Of a stretch of DNA of 64,000 bases, positions 9,383-18,743 are shown one piece after another (position 1 is the stretch's first letter; every line of letters begins with the position of its first letter). The notes under the pieces were generated by a model. That model worked only from the letters and a program-made list of their open reading frames with translations. It made no database searches and was not told the origin of the DNA. A program made the translations under genes and the position numbers. Source of the stretch: Acidobacteriota bacterium (lineage in GTDB: Bacteria; Acidobacteriota; Blastocatellia; Pyrinomonadales; Pyrinomonadaceae); assembly GCA_019639115.1 (NCBI GenBank), contig JAHBSM010000005.1:62001-126000 (forward strand), written 5' to 3'.

Positions 9383-10468
9383 GTGGAATTTACCGAAAAG
9401 ATCGGACAGTTATTTATGATCGGGCTTCCCGGGCCGGAGCTCGACGAACCTTCTGCTCGTCTTCTCAACGACATAAAGCCTGGCGGAATATGCCTTTTCG
9501 CTCGCAACATTCGAAGCTCGACGCAGGTTCGCGAGCTGACAGATGCGATCAGGGACGTATCCGTGGTTCCGCCAATGATCGCGATCGATCAGGAGGGCGG
9601 AACTGTCGATCGGCTTAAAAGAATAATTACTCCGCTCGCGGCGGCTGCTTCCATTCAGCACATAGAAGAGGCCTCAGACATGGGTCGCCTCGTTGGACGC
9701 GTGCTCCGGCTCCTGGGTATCAATTTGGACTTTGCACCGGTGGTCGATGTAGTTTCGGGCGAACGTTCAGGCTCCTCGAACGGCTTATTCACGCGGCCAT
9801 TTCCCGGCGACGCGGCGAGTGTTAAAGCTCTGGCGTTTGCATTCTATCAAGGGCTTCGGTCTCAAGGTGTTGCCGGATGCCTGAAACATTTTCCCGGTCT
9901 CGGCGCGGCCCGGGTCGATTCGCACGAAGAGCTGCCGCTTATCGACATCGACGAAGCGGAACTTCGCGCCGTTGACCTGCTTCCATATTCGGCATGGTTC
10001 GAGGAAGAGATGCCGACGGCTGTGATGATCGCCCACGCGGCTTACAATGGGACATCCTTGCAGGAGATCGGGCAAAATGGCAAACTTTTACCTTCGTCGC
10101 TGTCTCGCCGCTTTGTGGACGGACTTTTGCGGTCAGAGCTTGGTTTTGAAGGCGTTTCCATTACCGACGATCTCGAGATGGGCGCCGTGGTCCGCAATTT
10201 CGGCATCGACGAGGCAAGCATACTAGCGATCGAAGCGGGCAATGACCTGCTGGCGATCTGCGCGGGCGAAAACAATATCAGGGCGGCTCACTCTGCGGTA
10301 ATGGACGCGGTCAGTTCGGGACGGATAGAACCTGAACGCCTGGATCGGTCACTTGAACGCCTCAGAGCCCTGCACGGATCGTTGGAGCCGCCGGCGACCT
10401 TCGATATCGCTGAGATCGGCGTCATCTCTGAGGAGATCGCACGGTTTAACGCTCGACTCAAGACATAG
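9383..10468 (+). CDS. nagZ: beta-N-acetylhexosaminidase, glycoside hydrolase family 3 (NagZ)
   Basis: Family GH3 enzyme of 361 aa that removes N-acetylglucosamine from GlcNAc-anhydroMurNAc muropeptides. Signature residues are KHFPG (168-172), the loop Asp-His dyad DSH (179-181) characteristic of NagZ, and the nucleophile region TDDLEMG (about 261-267). The usual GHG after KHFPG is GLG here. There is no signal peptide, so it is cytoplasmic, as in recycling NagZ enzymes. Translation probably begins at the GTG at 9383. It lies 12 bases upstream of a family-5 solute-binding protein. It links to the AmgK/MurU-like genes at 42.7-44.7 kb. Confidence 0.92.
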   Translation: MEFTEKIGQLFMIGLPGPELDEPSARLLNDIKPGGICLFARNIRSSTQVRELTDAIRDVSVVPPMIAIDQEGGTVDRLKRIITPLAAAASIQHIEEASDMGRLVGRVLRLLGINLDFAPVVDVVSGERSGSSNGLFTRPFPGDAASVKALAFAFYQGLRSQGVAGCLKHFPGLGAARVDSHEELPLIDIDEAELRAVDLLPYSAWFEEEMPTAVMIAHAAYNGTSLQEIGQNGKLLPSSLSRRFVDGLLRSELGFEGVSITDDLEMGAVVRNFGIDEASILAIEAGNDLLAICAGENNIRAAHSAVMDAVSSGRIEPERLDRSLERLRALHGSLEPPATFDIAEIGVISEEIARFNARLKT

Positions 10469-10480
10469 GAGCTTAGAAAA

Positions 10481-12130
10481 TTGAAGAAAACCTTACTATT
10501 CCTTTTCGTAGTCGCTATCTTTTCAACCGCTTCGACCTGTCGCAAGCGTGATTCCGAGACCGTGACGGTCGCTCTTCCTGAGAAGTTCTCGACATTTGAC
10601 ACCATCGGGACAGTGACCTCGGATGCAGCGGCCGAACGAGTCAAGAATCTGATGTTCAACACGCTCGTTCGCAAGAATGAGAGCTTTGAATATGTTGGAG
10701 AGCTTGCGAGCGAGATCTCAGCGTCTCCGGATGGAAAGGTGATCACGTTCAAGCTGCGCGACGGTGTGAAGTTTCACAACGGTAAGGTCTTTGATTCGTC
10801 CGACGTAAAATACACATTCGCCCAGTTGTTCGAAAAGAATGGATTCAAAGCCGGGGCCTTTTTTGACACCGAGCTTGTTGAGAAAAAAGACAAACCTGCA
10901 CCGGCTCCGACCGCTTCCCCTTCGACTGACGGCCAAAAGGCCACCGACCCGGCAAAGCCTGTAGAGAAAAAAGAGACGCGGAGAGTTCCCCATATCCTCT
11001 CTATCGAGGCTCCGGATGCCAGGACGGTCATCTTCACGGTCGCACGCCCCGATCTGCGAAATCAGCTACTGTCGAATCTCGTTGCGATCCCGATTATTGC
11101 CGACGGGACCATCGATCAACAAAAAGATCAGCCGATGGGCACGGGCCCTTTCAAGTTTGTTTCGCTGGACGTGGGCCAGAATATTGTTGAGATGGAGGCC
11201 AATCCGGAGTATTGGGAAGGAGCCCCGAAGATCAAAAAGCTTCGTCTCAAGACTGTAACGGATGCGAACTCGCTGCAGGCTGAGCTGCAAACCGGAGCGG
11301 TGGACATCGCACCGAATCCGACAAACATTTCGGCGGATACGCTTCGTTCACTTGCCGCAAGCCCGATGCTGAAGGTTGAGCAGTCCGACGGTTCCAATAT
11401 TCAATACTTGTTGCTCAATTCGTCGCAGCCGCCTCTGAATAACTTAAAGATCCGGCAAGCGATCGCTTATTCGATCGACCGTAAGCGGATCGTAAAGGAA
11501 TTGCTTTTTGATCAGGCCCGGGTTGCTGATTCGATCTTACCTCCAGCGTCATGGGCGTACTCTCCCGGCACGACATATGATTATGACGAAGCGAAAGCAA
11601 AGGCACTGATCAAGGAATCTGGCTATGCAAACGAGCCGATCGTCTTCAAATACGGCGCCGGAAATCTGGCGGTCAATCAATACGCTCAAGTGCTGCAGAG
11701 TTCGCTCACCGAGGTGGGGTTGAACGTAAGGATCGAAACCCTCGATCTGACTACGGTTCGCGAGCAGCTTAAACAAGGTCAGTTCAATCTCTATACCGGC
11801 GTGTGGATCGGAGGCAACCAGGATCCGATCTTTTTCCGTGACCTGTACAGCACTTCCAAGATACCGAGTGACGTGGTGAATTGCTGCAATCGCGGGCGAT
11901 ATTCTAATCCGGATGTGGACAAATTGATCGCCGATGCAATGGCAGAGACCGACAAGGCCAAAGCAAAGGAATTATACGGAAAAGCATGGAGCATCGTCAG
12001 CAGTGAAATGCCAATGCTTCCGTTGTGGTATCCGTCCAACATGATCGTTGCAAACAAACGTATCGGCAATATCAAGATCAATGCCAGCGGTGATTGGGGC
12101 TTCCTCAAGGACATCACAGCCGATCAATAG
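10481..12130 (+). CDS. ABC transporter solute-binding protein, family 5 (peptide/oligopeptide type)
   Basis: Periplasmic binding protein of 549 aa (SBP_bac_5, DppA/OppA type). It starts at a TTG preceded by AGGAG, and a hydrophobic signal ends at STASTC, which may be a non-canonical lipobox because Thr at -1 is unusual. The domain is recognised from FKLRDGVKFHNGKVFDSSDVKYTF, AIAYSIDRKRIV and PLWYPSNM near the end. A Pro/Ala/Lys-rich low-complexity insert lies at about residues 133-165, interrupting the first lobe. No permease or ATPase genes are adjacent. The position behind nagZ suggests, but does not prove, muropeptide or peptide uptake. Confidence 0.9.
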   Translation: MKKTLLFLFVVAIFSTASTCRKRDSETVTVALPEKFSTFDTIGTVTSDAAAERVKNLMFNTLVRKNESFEYVGELASEISASPDGKVITFKLRDGVKFHNGKVFDSSDVKYTFAQLFEKNGFKAGAFFDTELVEKKDKPAPAPTASPSTDGQKATDPAKPVEKKETRRVPHILSIEAPDARTVIFTVARPDLRNQLLSNLVAIPIIADGTIDQQKDQPMGTGPFKFVSLDVGQNIVEMEANPEYWEGAPKIKKLRLKTVTDANSLQAELQTGAVDIAPNPTNISADTLRSLAASPMLKVEQSDGSNIQYLLLNSSQPPLNNLKIRQAIAYSIDRKRIVKELLFDQARVADSILPPASWAYSPGTTYDYDEAKAKALIKESGYANEPIVFKYGAGNLAVNQYAQVLQSSLTEVGLNVRIETLDLTTVREQLKQGQFNLYTGVWIGGNQDPIFFRDLYSTSKIPSDVVNCCNRGRYSNPDVDKLIADAMAETDKAKAKELYGKAWSIVSSEMPMLPLWYPSNMIVANKRIGNIKINASGDWGFLKDITADQ

Positions 12131-12136
12131 CCGTCC

Positions 12137-12164
12137 TTGACAAAATTCTGCCAGACGGTAGAAT
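12137..12164 (+). promoter_or_regulatory. sigma-70-type promoter of the tRNA-Gly/tRNA-Cys unit
   Basis: A perfect -35 (TTGACA, 12137-12142) is separated by 16 bases from a -10-like TAGAAT (12159-12164). The expected start point lies a few bases before the tRNA-Gly gene at 12179. Confidence 0.75.
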
Positions 12165-12178
12165 TATCATTTGCCAAC

Positions 12179-12254
<76 letters not shown>

Positions 12255-12260
12255 GCTTCC

Positions 12261-12332
12261 TAAAGGAGAAAGGACAAAGGCGAAAAGTTAAAGCGGACGC
12301 TTTACCAACTTTCCCTTTTGCTTTCTCCTTTA
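12261..12332 (+). repeat. 72-base imperfect inverted repeat between two tRNA genes
   Basis: The two ends are perfect 12-base complements (TAAAGGAGAAAG and CTTTCTCCTTTA). The inner sequence also pairs imperfectly (AAAAGTT with AACTTT, and AAAGC with GCTTT around a GGAC loop). It fills nearly all the spacer between tRNA-Gly and tRNA-Cys, so it would form a long hairpin in the primary transcript. It has no U-tract, so a terminator is unlikely. A processing signal or a small MITE-like insert are alternatives. Confidence 0.7.
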
Positions 12333-12343
12333 TCCTTTATAGC

Positions 12344-12418
<75 letters not shown>

Positions 12419-12579
12419 GACTCCCCCAAATTTGTTTCACGCCTTCGCCGTCCGCTCGAACCCATCTTGATTCCGGCGCAGAATCCTGCTAAGACACTAG
12501 TCAACATTGGCCGCGATCTGAATCGTGACGTTCTCATTTGAGGGACGGCGTCGAATCAAGTTGGAGGAAAACAAGAAAA

Positions 12580-13104
12580 ATGAAGACAGGAAATGTCGTA
12601 TTGCTAACGTTGGCTATCGCATTGATGGCCGTCTCGACAAAAGCCCAGGGCCGATGCAGCGTGGAAGCATTCATCAATGATCGATCCAGACCGGCCGATA
12701 TCAGCATTCGATCCGCGCCAAACTCTGCTGCGAAACGCATCGGAAAGATACCATTTGCCGGTGATGATGACGATCAACTTGCAATGCTGGACATTGTCGG
12801 CTATTCGCCGGGTTGGTTGAGGATCAACCACGCTGAAACGGTATCAGGTGTCAAGCTCTTCGACGGAGACGGCTGGATACCTGCGAGCCGCGTCAGAACG
12901 AACGTACAAACTCGAACTGATCGCGCGGCAACCCTTTATGCCCTGGCGTCTAAGTCATCTAAACGCGTTGGACAGATCCCGACCGAGAATTTTGTCGAGA
13001 TCGTCGGCTTTAGTTGCTTTGGATTCAAGGTAAAATATAAGAACAAGATCGGTTGGCTGCCGAAGCAGAACTCCTGCGGCAACCCCGTGACGACCTGCAG
13101 TTGA
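12580..13104 (+). CDS. secreted protein with bacterial SH3-like domains
   Basis: Exported protein of 174 aa. The signal peptide is VVLLTLAIALMAVSTKAQG, and GGAGGA lies 14 bases before the ATG at 12580. Two SH3-like segments follow: DISIRSAPNSAAKRIGKIP...GWLRINHAETV and TLYALASKSSKRVGQIP...KVKYKNKIGWLP. The paired Cys residues (near residues 20, 156, 167 and 173) fit a disulfide-bonded periplasmic protein. Such domains usually bind peptidoglycan or ligands at the cell surface. The precise role is unknown. The next gene downstream is another secreted protein on the same strand. Confidence 0.6.
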   Translation: MKTGNVVLLTLAIALMAVSTKAQGRCSVEAFINDRSRPADISIRSAPNSAAKRIGKIPFAGDDDDQLAMLDIVGYSPGWLRINHAETVSGVKLFDGDGWIPASRVRTNVQTRTDRAATLYALASKSSKRVGQIPTENFVEIVGFSCFGFKVKYKNKIGWLPKQNSCGNPVTTCS

Positions 13105-13248
13105 ACGGCACGTTGAGGTATCCAGAGCTCCGCGTATTTTGATTCGGCCTCTCCGACGACCGATGCTTTTGGCTTGGGATCAACTCGTGCTATTTTAGTC
13201 AAACCAAATCGATTCATCAGGACTGGCCGAGAAAAGGAGGTTCGACGT

Positions 13249-14073
13249 ATGGGCTGGCGCATTCTTGTCCCCTTGATCTTTATGATCGTGCTATCGTCTG
13301 CCGGCGCGGCGCGCGATCTGACCGGTTGTACGTTCGAGAACGTGACCATCGACAGCCGGGAGCCTTTCAAGGGCGGTATCAGGCTCGATGTCTCGCGCAA
13401 GTTAAAGCCGCGATTCGATGAGTGGCAGCGCCAGCTTCTTTCGACGGAATTCGGGCGTGCACAGTGGGAACAATTCGCTTCGAACGAAGCCTTTCGATTG
13501 ACTATCGTCGTGACCACGGAACGCGGAATGAATGCCGGCACGGACCGATTCGAATGGGACGAAGCCGGTGACTTTGTCGGTGCAACCATCACGCTCGGAG
13601 ACAAGATAGAGCACGGCCATCCTGATTCGTTCTATTATCCAATACTTGAATCGCTTTCGACCTTAAAGGATGTCGATGTAGATTCTCCGCGTCTTCTTGC
13701 CGTAGCCAAACTCTCGCATGAGATCGGTCACGTACAGCAGGCTCTTGAGACGAACGCGGGACTACTACGCACTCAGGATAAGTTGATACCAGCGTACAGA
13801 TCCATTTTCCTCAAGAATGGCCACAATGCTTCGGATGCGAAACTGTTGGAAATGGCCAAGCAGATGGGCGGGACACCAACAGAGATCTGGGAGTTTCGCG
13901 AATATTCAAGTGAGGCGATCGCTCTGCGCTTCCTCTCAGAGAAGCTGGCGTCACATGCATACTATTGTTCGGTTCTGCGACGGGCCAAAAGAAACATCGA
14001 CGAGTACGCGGGACCTTACAGAAGCATTTTCTCTGGGCTGCCAGAGCTTAACGACAGCCGTTGCAGGCTCTGA
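13249..14073 (+). CDS. secreted protein with a zincin-like HEIGH motif
   Basis: Predicted exported protein of 274 aa. I use the ATG at 13249 because AAGGAGGT lies just upstream and a signal peptide (ILVPLIFMIVLSSAGAA) follows directly; an upstream TTG is less likely. HEIGH (157-161) matches the HExxH zinc motif of metallopeptidases. A Glu in EYSSEAIALRFL (about 222) is 61 residues downstream and could be the third ligand, as in gluzincins. No family name is recognised. The rest has no clear domain. Zinc binding and proteolysis are inference from the motif alone. Confidence 0.6.
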   Translation: MGWRILVPLIFMIVLSSAGAARDLTGCTFENVTIDSREPFKGGIRLDVSRKLKPRFDEWQRQLLSTEFGRAQWEQFASNEAFRLTIVVTTERGMNAGTDRFEWDEAGDFVGATITLGDKIEHGHPDSFYYPILESLSTLKDVDVDSPRLLAVAKLSHEIGHVQQALETNAGLLRTQDKLIPAYRSIFLKNGHNASDAKLLEMAKQMGGTPTEIWEFREYSSEAIALRFLSEKLASHAYYCSVLRRAKRNIDEYAGPYRSIFSGLPELNDSRCRL

Positions 14074-14087
14074 TCCCGCGACTCGGG

Positions 14088-15140
14088 TCAACGAAGCGAA
14101 GCATTCAGCTTGCGCAATTCGTCGCCGCCCGGGCATAGGCGGTCTTTCCCGAGGCTGTTCAGCGGTGCCGTGCTTGTTTTTAGAAGCCCATGTAGGTCGT
14201 CGTGATCTTCGTTTATATAGAGCAAACCTGTCAGGATCTCGCCACGGCTGCGTGCATTATGAATAGCGTTGACGGCTGACATTCTGTCGGCTGGGTCCCA
14301 ATCTTTTGCGAGTTTATTAAGTCGGATCGTCGTACCATCGTGCATAGTGAGATCCTGGATCGAGCCTGCTTCGTAGTGCGTTTTGATCTCACGTTCTAGT
14401 GGCACAAAATCCACGGTACCGGTGACCTCGACGTGTTCTCGGACATAGTCGTAGGATTTGGTAGAACCTTCGTTATTGTTGAAGGTGACACAAGGACTGA
14501 TCACATTAAGCAGGGCAAAGCCTTTATGCTTCATCGCAGCCTTTATAAGTGGTATCAGTTGATCTTTGTCGCCGGAAAAGCTTTGCGCGACGAAAGTGGC
14601 TCCGAGTTCGATGGCAAGCCCCGCCAGGTCTATGGCTTCAAAGAGATTCACGCTTCCCGCTTTGCTTTTGGAGCCGGCGTCAGCGGTTGCGGAATCCTGG
14701 CCTTTGGTCAGGCCGTAGCAGCCGTTGTTCATCACGAGGTAAACCATGTTCAGGTTTCGCCGCACGACGTGCACGAACTGCCCCATCCCGATCGAAGCCG
14801 TGTCGCCGTCGCCCGATACTCCGAAATAAATCAGATCACGATTGGCGAGATTTGCACCGGTTGCCACCGAAGGCATACGCCCGTGCACTGAATTAAAGCC
14901 GTGCGAATTCGCTAGAAAGTAAGCCGGTGATTTCGACGAGCAGCCGATGCCCGAAAGCTTCGCAACCTTGTGGGGTTCGATGTTCAACTGCCAACACGCC
15001 TCCACGATCGCCGCGTTGATCGAATCATGCCCGCACCCCGCACACAACGTCGAAAGCGAGCCCTCGTAATAATCGACCGTGTACCCAAGGTCGTTCTTCG
15101 GCAATGCCGGATGTCTGAATGTAGATCTAACGTAGGTCAT
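14088..15140 (-). CDS. korB: 2-oxoacid:ferredoxin oxidoreductase, beta subunit (KorB-like)
   Basis: Thiamine-diphosphate subunit of 350 aa. CxxC (C33, C36) and C67 are the 4Fe-4S ligands, GDGDT (110-114) with NN (138-139) is the ThDP/Mg motif, and a fourth Cys lies in VISPCVTFNN. With the alpha/gamma fusion subunit encoded upstream it should catalyse reversible oxidative decarboxylation of 2-oxoglutarate (or a related 2-oxoacid) to the CoA thioester with ferredoxin reduction. The subunit arrangement is typical of KorAB. The start overlaps the end of the small membrane ORF by 14 bases. Confidence 0.93.
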   Translation of the reverse strand: MTYVRSTFRHPALPKNDLGYTVDYYEGSLSTLCAGCGHDSINAAIVEACWQLNIEPHKVAKLSGIGCSSKSPAYFLANSHGFNSVHGRMPSVATGANLANRDLIYFGVSGDGDTASIGMGQFVHVVRRNLNMVYLVMNNGCYGLTKGQDSATADAGSKSKAGSVNLFEAIDLAGLAIELGATFVAQSFSGDKDQLIPLIKAAMKHKGFALLNVISPCVTFNNNEGSTKSYDYVREHVEVTGTVDFVPLEREIKTHYEAGSIQDLTMHDGTTIRLNKLAKDWDPADRMSAVNAIHNARSRGEILTGLLYINEDHDDLHGLLKTSTAPLNSLGKDRLCPGGDELRKLNASLR

Positions 15141-15426
15141 TGTTTCGTTTTTCTAATATTGCGCCGATGCCGTATCCCGCAAAGTACCATTGTATGCCTG
15201 CCGCCACTCCTGTAAACACAAGGATCCTTGTCGGGTCTTCGAGAGACGGCGAAAATAGGAGATCGCCAATCCAGAGCCAAACGAAGTCGAAAAGAAGTAG
15301 CGCCTGCATAAGAACTGGTTCATATTAGAAATGAAATCGTTCAGCTAAACCACCTCGTAAGTAAATGCCAAGTCCGAAGAGTATCAAATGAACGCTGACT
15401 GCAATAAAGGCGAACTTTTTTCTCAA
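15127..15426 (-). pseudogene. small membrane-protein gene between korA and korB, split by one in-frame TAA
   Basis: A TTG at 15426 overlaps the korA stop (TTGA) and opens a 33-aa frame containing one hydrophobic helix (FAFIAVSVHLILFGLGIYL) that ends at TAA (15327-15325). The same frame continues without another stop through YEPVLM and then 60 residues with two more hydrophobic segments (LLLFDFVWLWIGDLLF; ILVFTGVAAGIQWYFAGYGI), ending at 15127. Read through, it is a 99-position, roughly three- to four-helix membrane protein. The parts could also be two separate small ORFs (15325-15426 and 15127-15309). A recent nonsense mutation is the simplest reading. The function is unknown. Confidence 0.55.
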
Positions 15427-17261
15427 GGGGTCACCTTGTCCATAATACTCAGGTTCGACTTTATTTGCCTGAAAATATTATCCGCCGTGATCGGCATGCC
15501 GTCGTAGTTTAGGACGGAGATCAGTTTCGACGCGTCGGTGCCGAGTTCGATCATCATCAGGCTGCGGAATTGGGCGTCGCGGTTTTGTTCGATAACGAAG
15601 ATGCGTGAATGCGAATCGACAAAATCGCGAAATAACTTACTGAACGGAAATGCCCGAGGCCGCATTGCGTCGAGTTCGATCCCGTCTTTCCGCAACAATT
15701 CTATGGCCTCTTCGGCAGCGTATGTCGAAGTGCCGAAAAAGATGACGCCATCCGGTCTCGTGTTAGCCGTTTGCAGGAATTGTGGCTCGGGAACCAATTT
15801 CTTGGCCGTTTCCCATTTCTTCGCTAATCGATCGACATTACGCACGTAGGCTTCGCCGTCCTCGGTATAGACGCCGTATTCATCGCGTGACGAGCCGCGT
15901 GTGACGAAGGCTCCGCGCGTAGGGTGCGTGCCGCCAATGGTTCGATATGGAATGCCGTCATTGTCGATGTCAAGGTAGCGGCCCCATTTACCGTTAAAAG
16001 CGGAGCCGTTCGAATAAATGTTATCGAGTTGTTCGGCGGAGAGAACCTTGCCGCGATCGTATTGCGTCGAGTCATCCCAGACCAGTTCATCCGTGATGTG
16101 ATCATTCATGCCGAGGTCCAGATCGGTCATGACGATCACCGGAGTTTGCAGGCGTTCCGCGAGGTCGAATGCCTGCGCGGTCATCTCAAAACATTCTTTC
16201 GGATCTGCCGGAAACAAGAGCGGATGTTTCGTGTCGCCGTGTGATGCGTAAGCCGCAAGCAAGATGTCTGACTGCTGCGTCCGCGTCGGCATCCCTGTTG
16301 ACGGGCCCGTACGCTGCACGTCGATCAGCACTGTCGGCACCTCAGCAAAATAACCAAGCCCCAGAAACTCGTTCATCAACGAAACGCCTGGCCCGCTCGT
16401 CGCCGTGAATGCACGGGCGCCATTCCACATCGCCCCCATCACCATTCCGATCGCGGCGAGTTCGTCCTCGGCCTGAACGATAGCGTAGTTGTTCTTACCC
16501 GTCTCGGCATCCACTCGGTACTTGGCACAATACTTGGCAAATGCATCGACTACGGACGTCGAAGGCGTGATCGGATACCACGCAGCGATGGTCGCTCCGG
16601 CATATATCGCGCCCAGCGCACAGGCAGAGTTGCCGCCGTATAAGATCTTTCCGGCGAGCAGATCGCGGCGTTCCACGCGAATATCGAGCGGGCAGTCAAA
16701 ATTCTCGCGGGCGTAATTCAGGCCTATATTGAGTGCTCTGATATTCGGTTCGATCAGCTTTTCCTTACCTTTGAACTGTTCGCCGATCATGCCTTCGAGC
16801 ACGGAGAACTCAATATCGAACAGCGCGGCAAGCGCTCCGATATAGATGATGTTCTTGAAAAGCTGCCGCTGCCGGGCGTCGGTGAACTCGGCATTGCAAA
16901 GGGTCATCAACGGGATCGGGATATGTGTGATGTCGTCGCGTTCGTAGGCCGGCGGCAAAGGTTTTGAAGAGTCGTAGAGGAAATATCCGCCTGCGGCGAC
17001 GTCCGCATAGTCTTTCTTCATCGACTGCGGATTGACGGCGATCATCATGTCCACGCCTTCTCGCCGTCCGAGGTAGCCCTTCTCGCTAACACGTACCTCG
17101 TACCAGGTCGGAAGCCCTTGGATATTCGAAGGGAAAATGTTCTTTGGCGTAACAGGCACGCCCATACGGTAAACCGCTTTGGTGAATAGAGCGTTAGCAG
17201 ACGCCGAGCCTGTGCCGTTGACGTTCGCAAATCGAACTACAAAGTCGTTAACTTTTACCAC
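15423..17261 (-). CDS. korA: 2-oxoacid:ferredoxin oxidoreductase, gamma-alpha fusion subunit (KorA-like)
   Basis: Large subunit of about 612 aa. The N-terminal gamma domain (GTGSASANALFTKAVYRMG) is followed by the alpha domain with TSGPGVSLMNEFLGLGYFAEVP and GPSTGMPTRTQQSD, signatures of KorA-type enzymes. It partners with korB downstream. The frame is open to 17300, but I prefer the GTG at 17261, which overlaps the stop of the VOC gene as TAGTG and gives the normal N-terminus (VVKVNDFVVRFANVNG). Activity on 2-oxoglutarate is inferred from the family, since substrate choice cannot be fixed by reading alone. Confidence 0.92.
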   Translation of the reverse strand: MVKVNDFVVRFANVNGTGSASANALFTKAVYRMGVPVTPKNIFPSNIQGLPTWYEVRVSEKGYLGRREGVDMMIAVNPQSMKKDYADVAAGGYFLYDSSKPLPPAYERDDITHIPIPLMTLCNAEFTDARQRQLFKNIIYIGALAALFDIEFSVLEGMIGEQFKGKEKLIEPNIRALNIGLNYARENFDCPLDIRVERRDLLAGKILYGGNSACALGAIYAGATIAAWYPITPSTSVVDAFAKYCAKYRVDAETGKNNYAIVQAEDELAAIGMVMGAMWNGARAFTATSGPGVSLMNEFLGLGYFAEVPTVLIDVQRTGPSTGMPTRTQQSDILLAAYASHGDTKHPLLFPADPKECFEMTAQAFDLAERLQTPVIVMTDLDLGMNDHITDELVWDDSTQYDRGKVLSAEQLDNIYSNGSAFNGKWGRYLDIDNDGIPYRTIGGTHPTRGAFVTRGSSRDEYGVYTEDGEAYVRNVDRLAKKWETAKKLVPEPQFLQTANTRPDGVIFFGTSTYAAEEAIELLRKDGIELDAMRPRAFPFSKLFRDFVDSHSRIFVIEQNRDAQFRSLMMIELGTDASKLISVLNYDGMPITADNIFRQIKSNLSIMDKVTP

Positions 17262-17662
17262 TATTGTTTGTTTTTCTCGTCCCAGGCCATCGGTTCCCAC
17301 AACTCCACCTTATTGCCGTCAGGATCCATTATCCACGCAAACTTACCATTCTCGTGTGACTCCGGCCCTTGCAGGATCTCGACCCCATTGGCACGAAGCT
17401 GTTCAAGCATATCGTTCATATTATCGACGCGATAATTGATCATGAACGAGGAATCGCTGGGCGAGAACCATTTAGTATCATGGTCAGCCGCGTTCCAAAC
17501 GGTCAGCCCGCCGTCATCGGCCTTGTCCTCCGGCCAACGCAGGATCGCACCGCCCCACGGCTCCAGCTCGATGCCGAGGTTCTCTTTGTACCACTTTCCT
17601 AGGTCAGCTCCGCTGCCTTTGCTTTTGAAGAACACGCCTCCGATACCCGTAACTTTTGCCAT
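17261..17662 (-). CDS. VOC-superfamily (glyoxalase-like) protein
   Basis: 133-aa protein with a betaalphabetabetabeta vicinal-oxygen-chelate fold. The start MAKVTGIGGVFFKSKG, the LGKWYKENLGIEL helix and the C-terminal DPDGNKVELWEP motif are typical, with Glu in VELWEP as a probable metal ligand. Such proteins include dioxygenases, glyoxalases and antibiotic-binding proteins, and the substrate here is unknown. The ATG at 17662 is chosen because the upstream frame has no homology-like content. Its stop codon overlaps the korA start, so the two are probably translationally coupled. Confidence 0.85.
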   Translation of the reverse strand: MAKVTGIGGVFFKSKGSGADLGKWYKENLGIELEPWGGAILRWPEDKADDGGLTVWNAADHDTKWFSPSDSSFMINYRVDNMNDMLEQLRANGVEILQGPESHENGKFAWIMDPDGNKVELWEPMAWDEKNKQ

Positions 17663-17852
17663 AGATTCCTCGTTCTCGTATCTCGATATTCTGCCTCGCC
17701 ATTTACGGCAAGGGATGTAAATGTAAACTATATTGTAAGGGCGTTCCAACGTCCTTATCAATCCTAAGATCGCAAGAACATCAGAACGCGCCAAAAAAGC
17801 TGATCTTTACGGTGCGGAAGACCTGCGGCCGGATCTACGTGATTCTCGGCAT

Positions 17853-18719
17853 CTACGGCTTTGCGTCGAGGAAGTCGTTGATCATCGGGATGATCGTAGT
17901 CATGCGATTCATCAGTGTAACGTGAGTTGTGTTAGGCAAGATGGCAAGCCTCGATGCGGAACGCGGACTCATATCGCCGTGGATATTGCCGCCGCCTTTG
18001 AGCCGGTACATTTCGGCGATGTGGTCGATCCGTACGCCGTCTGCGTCGCCGTGGATAAAGAACATCGGTGCTTTCGTGGCCGAGAATCTTTCGGTGCCAA
18101 AGTCCCACGGCCTCATTGCCGCCGCTTTGATGTGAGCAAAGAACGCCGGAAAGCTACCCTTAACCGGATTAAGTTTCTCGCGTTCAGTTTCGGCGGGCGA
18201 GCCTTTCATCATCTCAACGGTCCAGTTCGGCCAAAAATCGTTCGCTTCCTTGACCCATCCGTCGCGTCGGATCGGGTGCGAAATGCTCACAACCTTTCGC
18301 ACTTTTTCGGGATGGCGGATCGCGGTCATCATGGCTGTTCCGCCTCCTAGAGAGTAACCGACGACATCGGCTCGCTCGATCTTGAGATAGTCGAGCAACG
18401 CAGCCACATCGTCGGAGAGATTCTCGTAAGTAATATCTCGATCAATGTCAGCGGTCCGCCCGTGGCCCTGCATTTCTACTGCGATCACCTTGCGCGTTTT
18501 AGCGAGCTCGTCGATCCACAAACGCCAGTCGTCCGTGATCGCCATAAACGCCCCATGCAGCAACACCACAGGTTCACCGCCGCCCTTGATCTCGTAATAC
18601 ATCTTCAACCCGTTAACCGGAGCGTACCCCGTAACCGGTTTCTGCTGCGCAGTTGCAATACTCGCGAGGAACATCATCAGAATAAAAGCGGTTATCTTCA
18701 TATTTATTTTCCAATTCAT
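17853..18719 (-). CDS. secreted alpha/beta hydrolase
   Basis: Alpha/beta-hydrolase of about 288 aa with an N-terminal signal ([17 protein letters not shown]). The oxyanion segment is VVLLHGAFM, the nucleophile elbow is GYSLGGG, the acid is probably in FFIHGDADG, and the His is in [10 protein letters not shown]. The triad is complete, so an esterase or related activity outside the cytoplasm is expected, with unknown substrate. I favour the ATG at 18719, which has an AGGA upstream; starts at 18731 and 18701 are alternatives. It stands alone between the VOC gene and a hypothetical secreted protein. Confidence 0.85.
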   Translation of the reverse strand: MNWKINMKITAFILMMFLASIATAQQKPVTGYAPVNGLKMYYEIKGGGEPVVLLHGAFMAITDDWRLWIDELAKTRKVIAVEMQGHGRTADIDRDITYENLSDDVAALLDYLKIERADVVGYSLGGGTAMMTAIRHPEKVRKVVSISHPIRRDGWVKEANDFWPNWTVEMMKGSPAETEREKLNPVKGSFPAFFAHIKAAAMRPWDFGTERFSATKAPMFFIHGDADGVRIDHIAEMYRLKGGGNIHGDMSPRSASRLAILPNTTHVTLMNRMTTIIPMINDFLDAKP

Positions 18720-18743
18720 AATTATCCTCATGTGGTGACGCGA

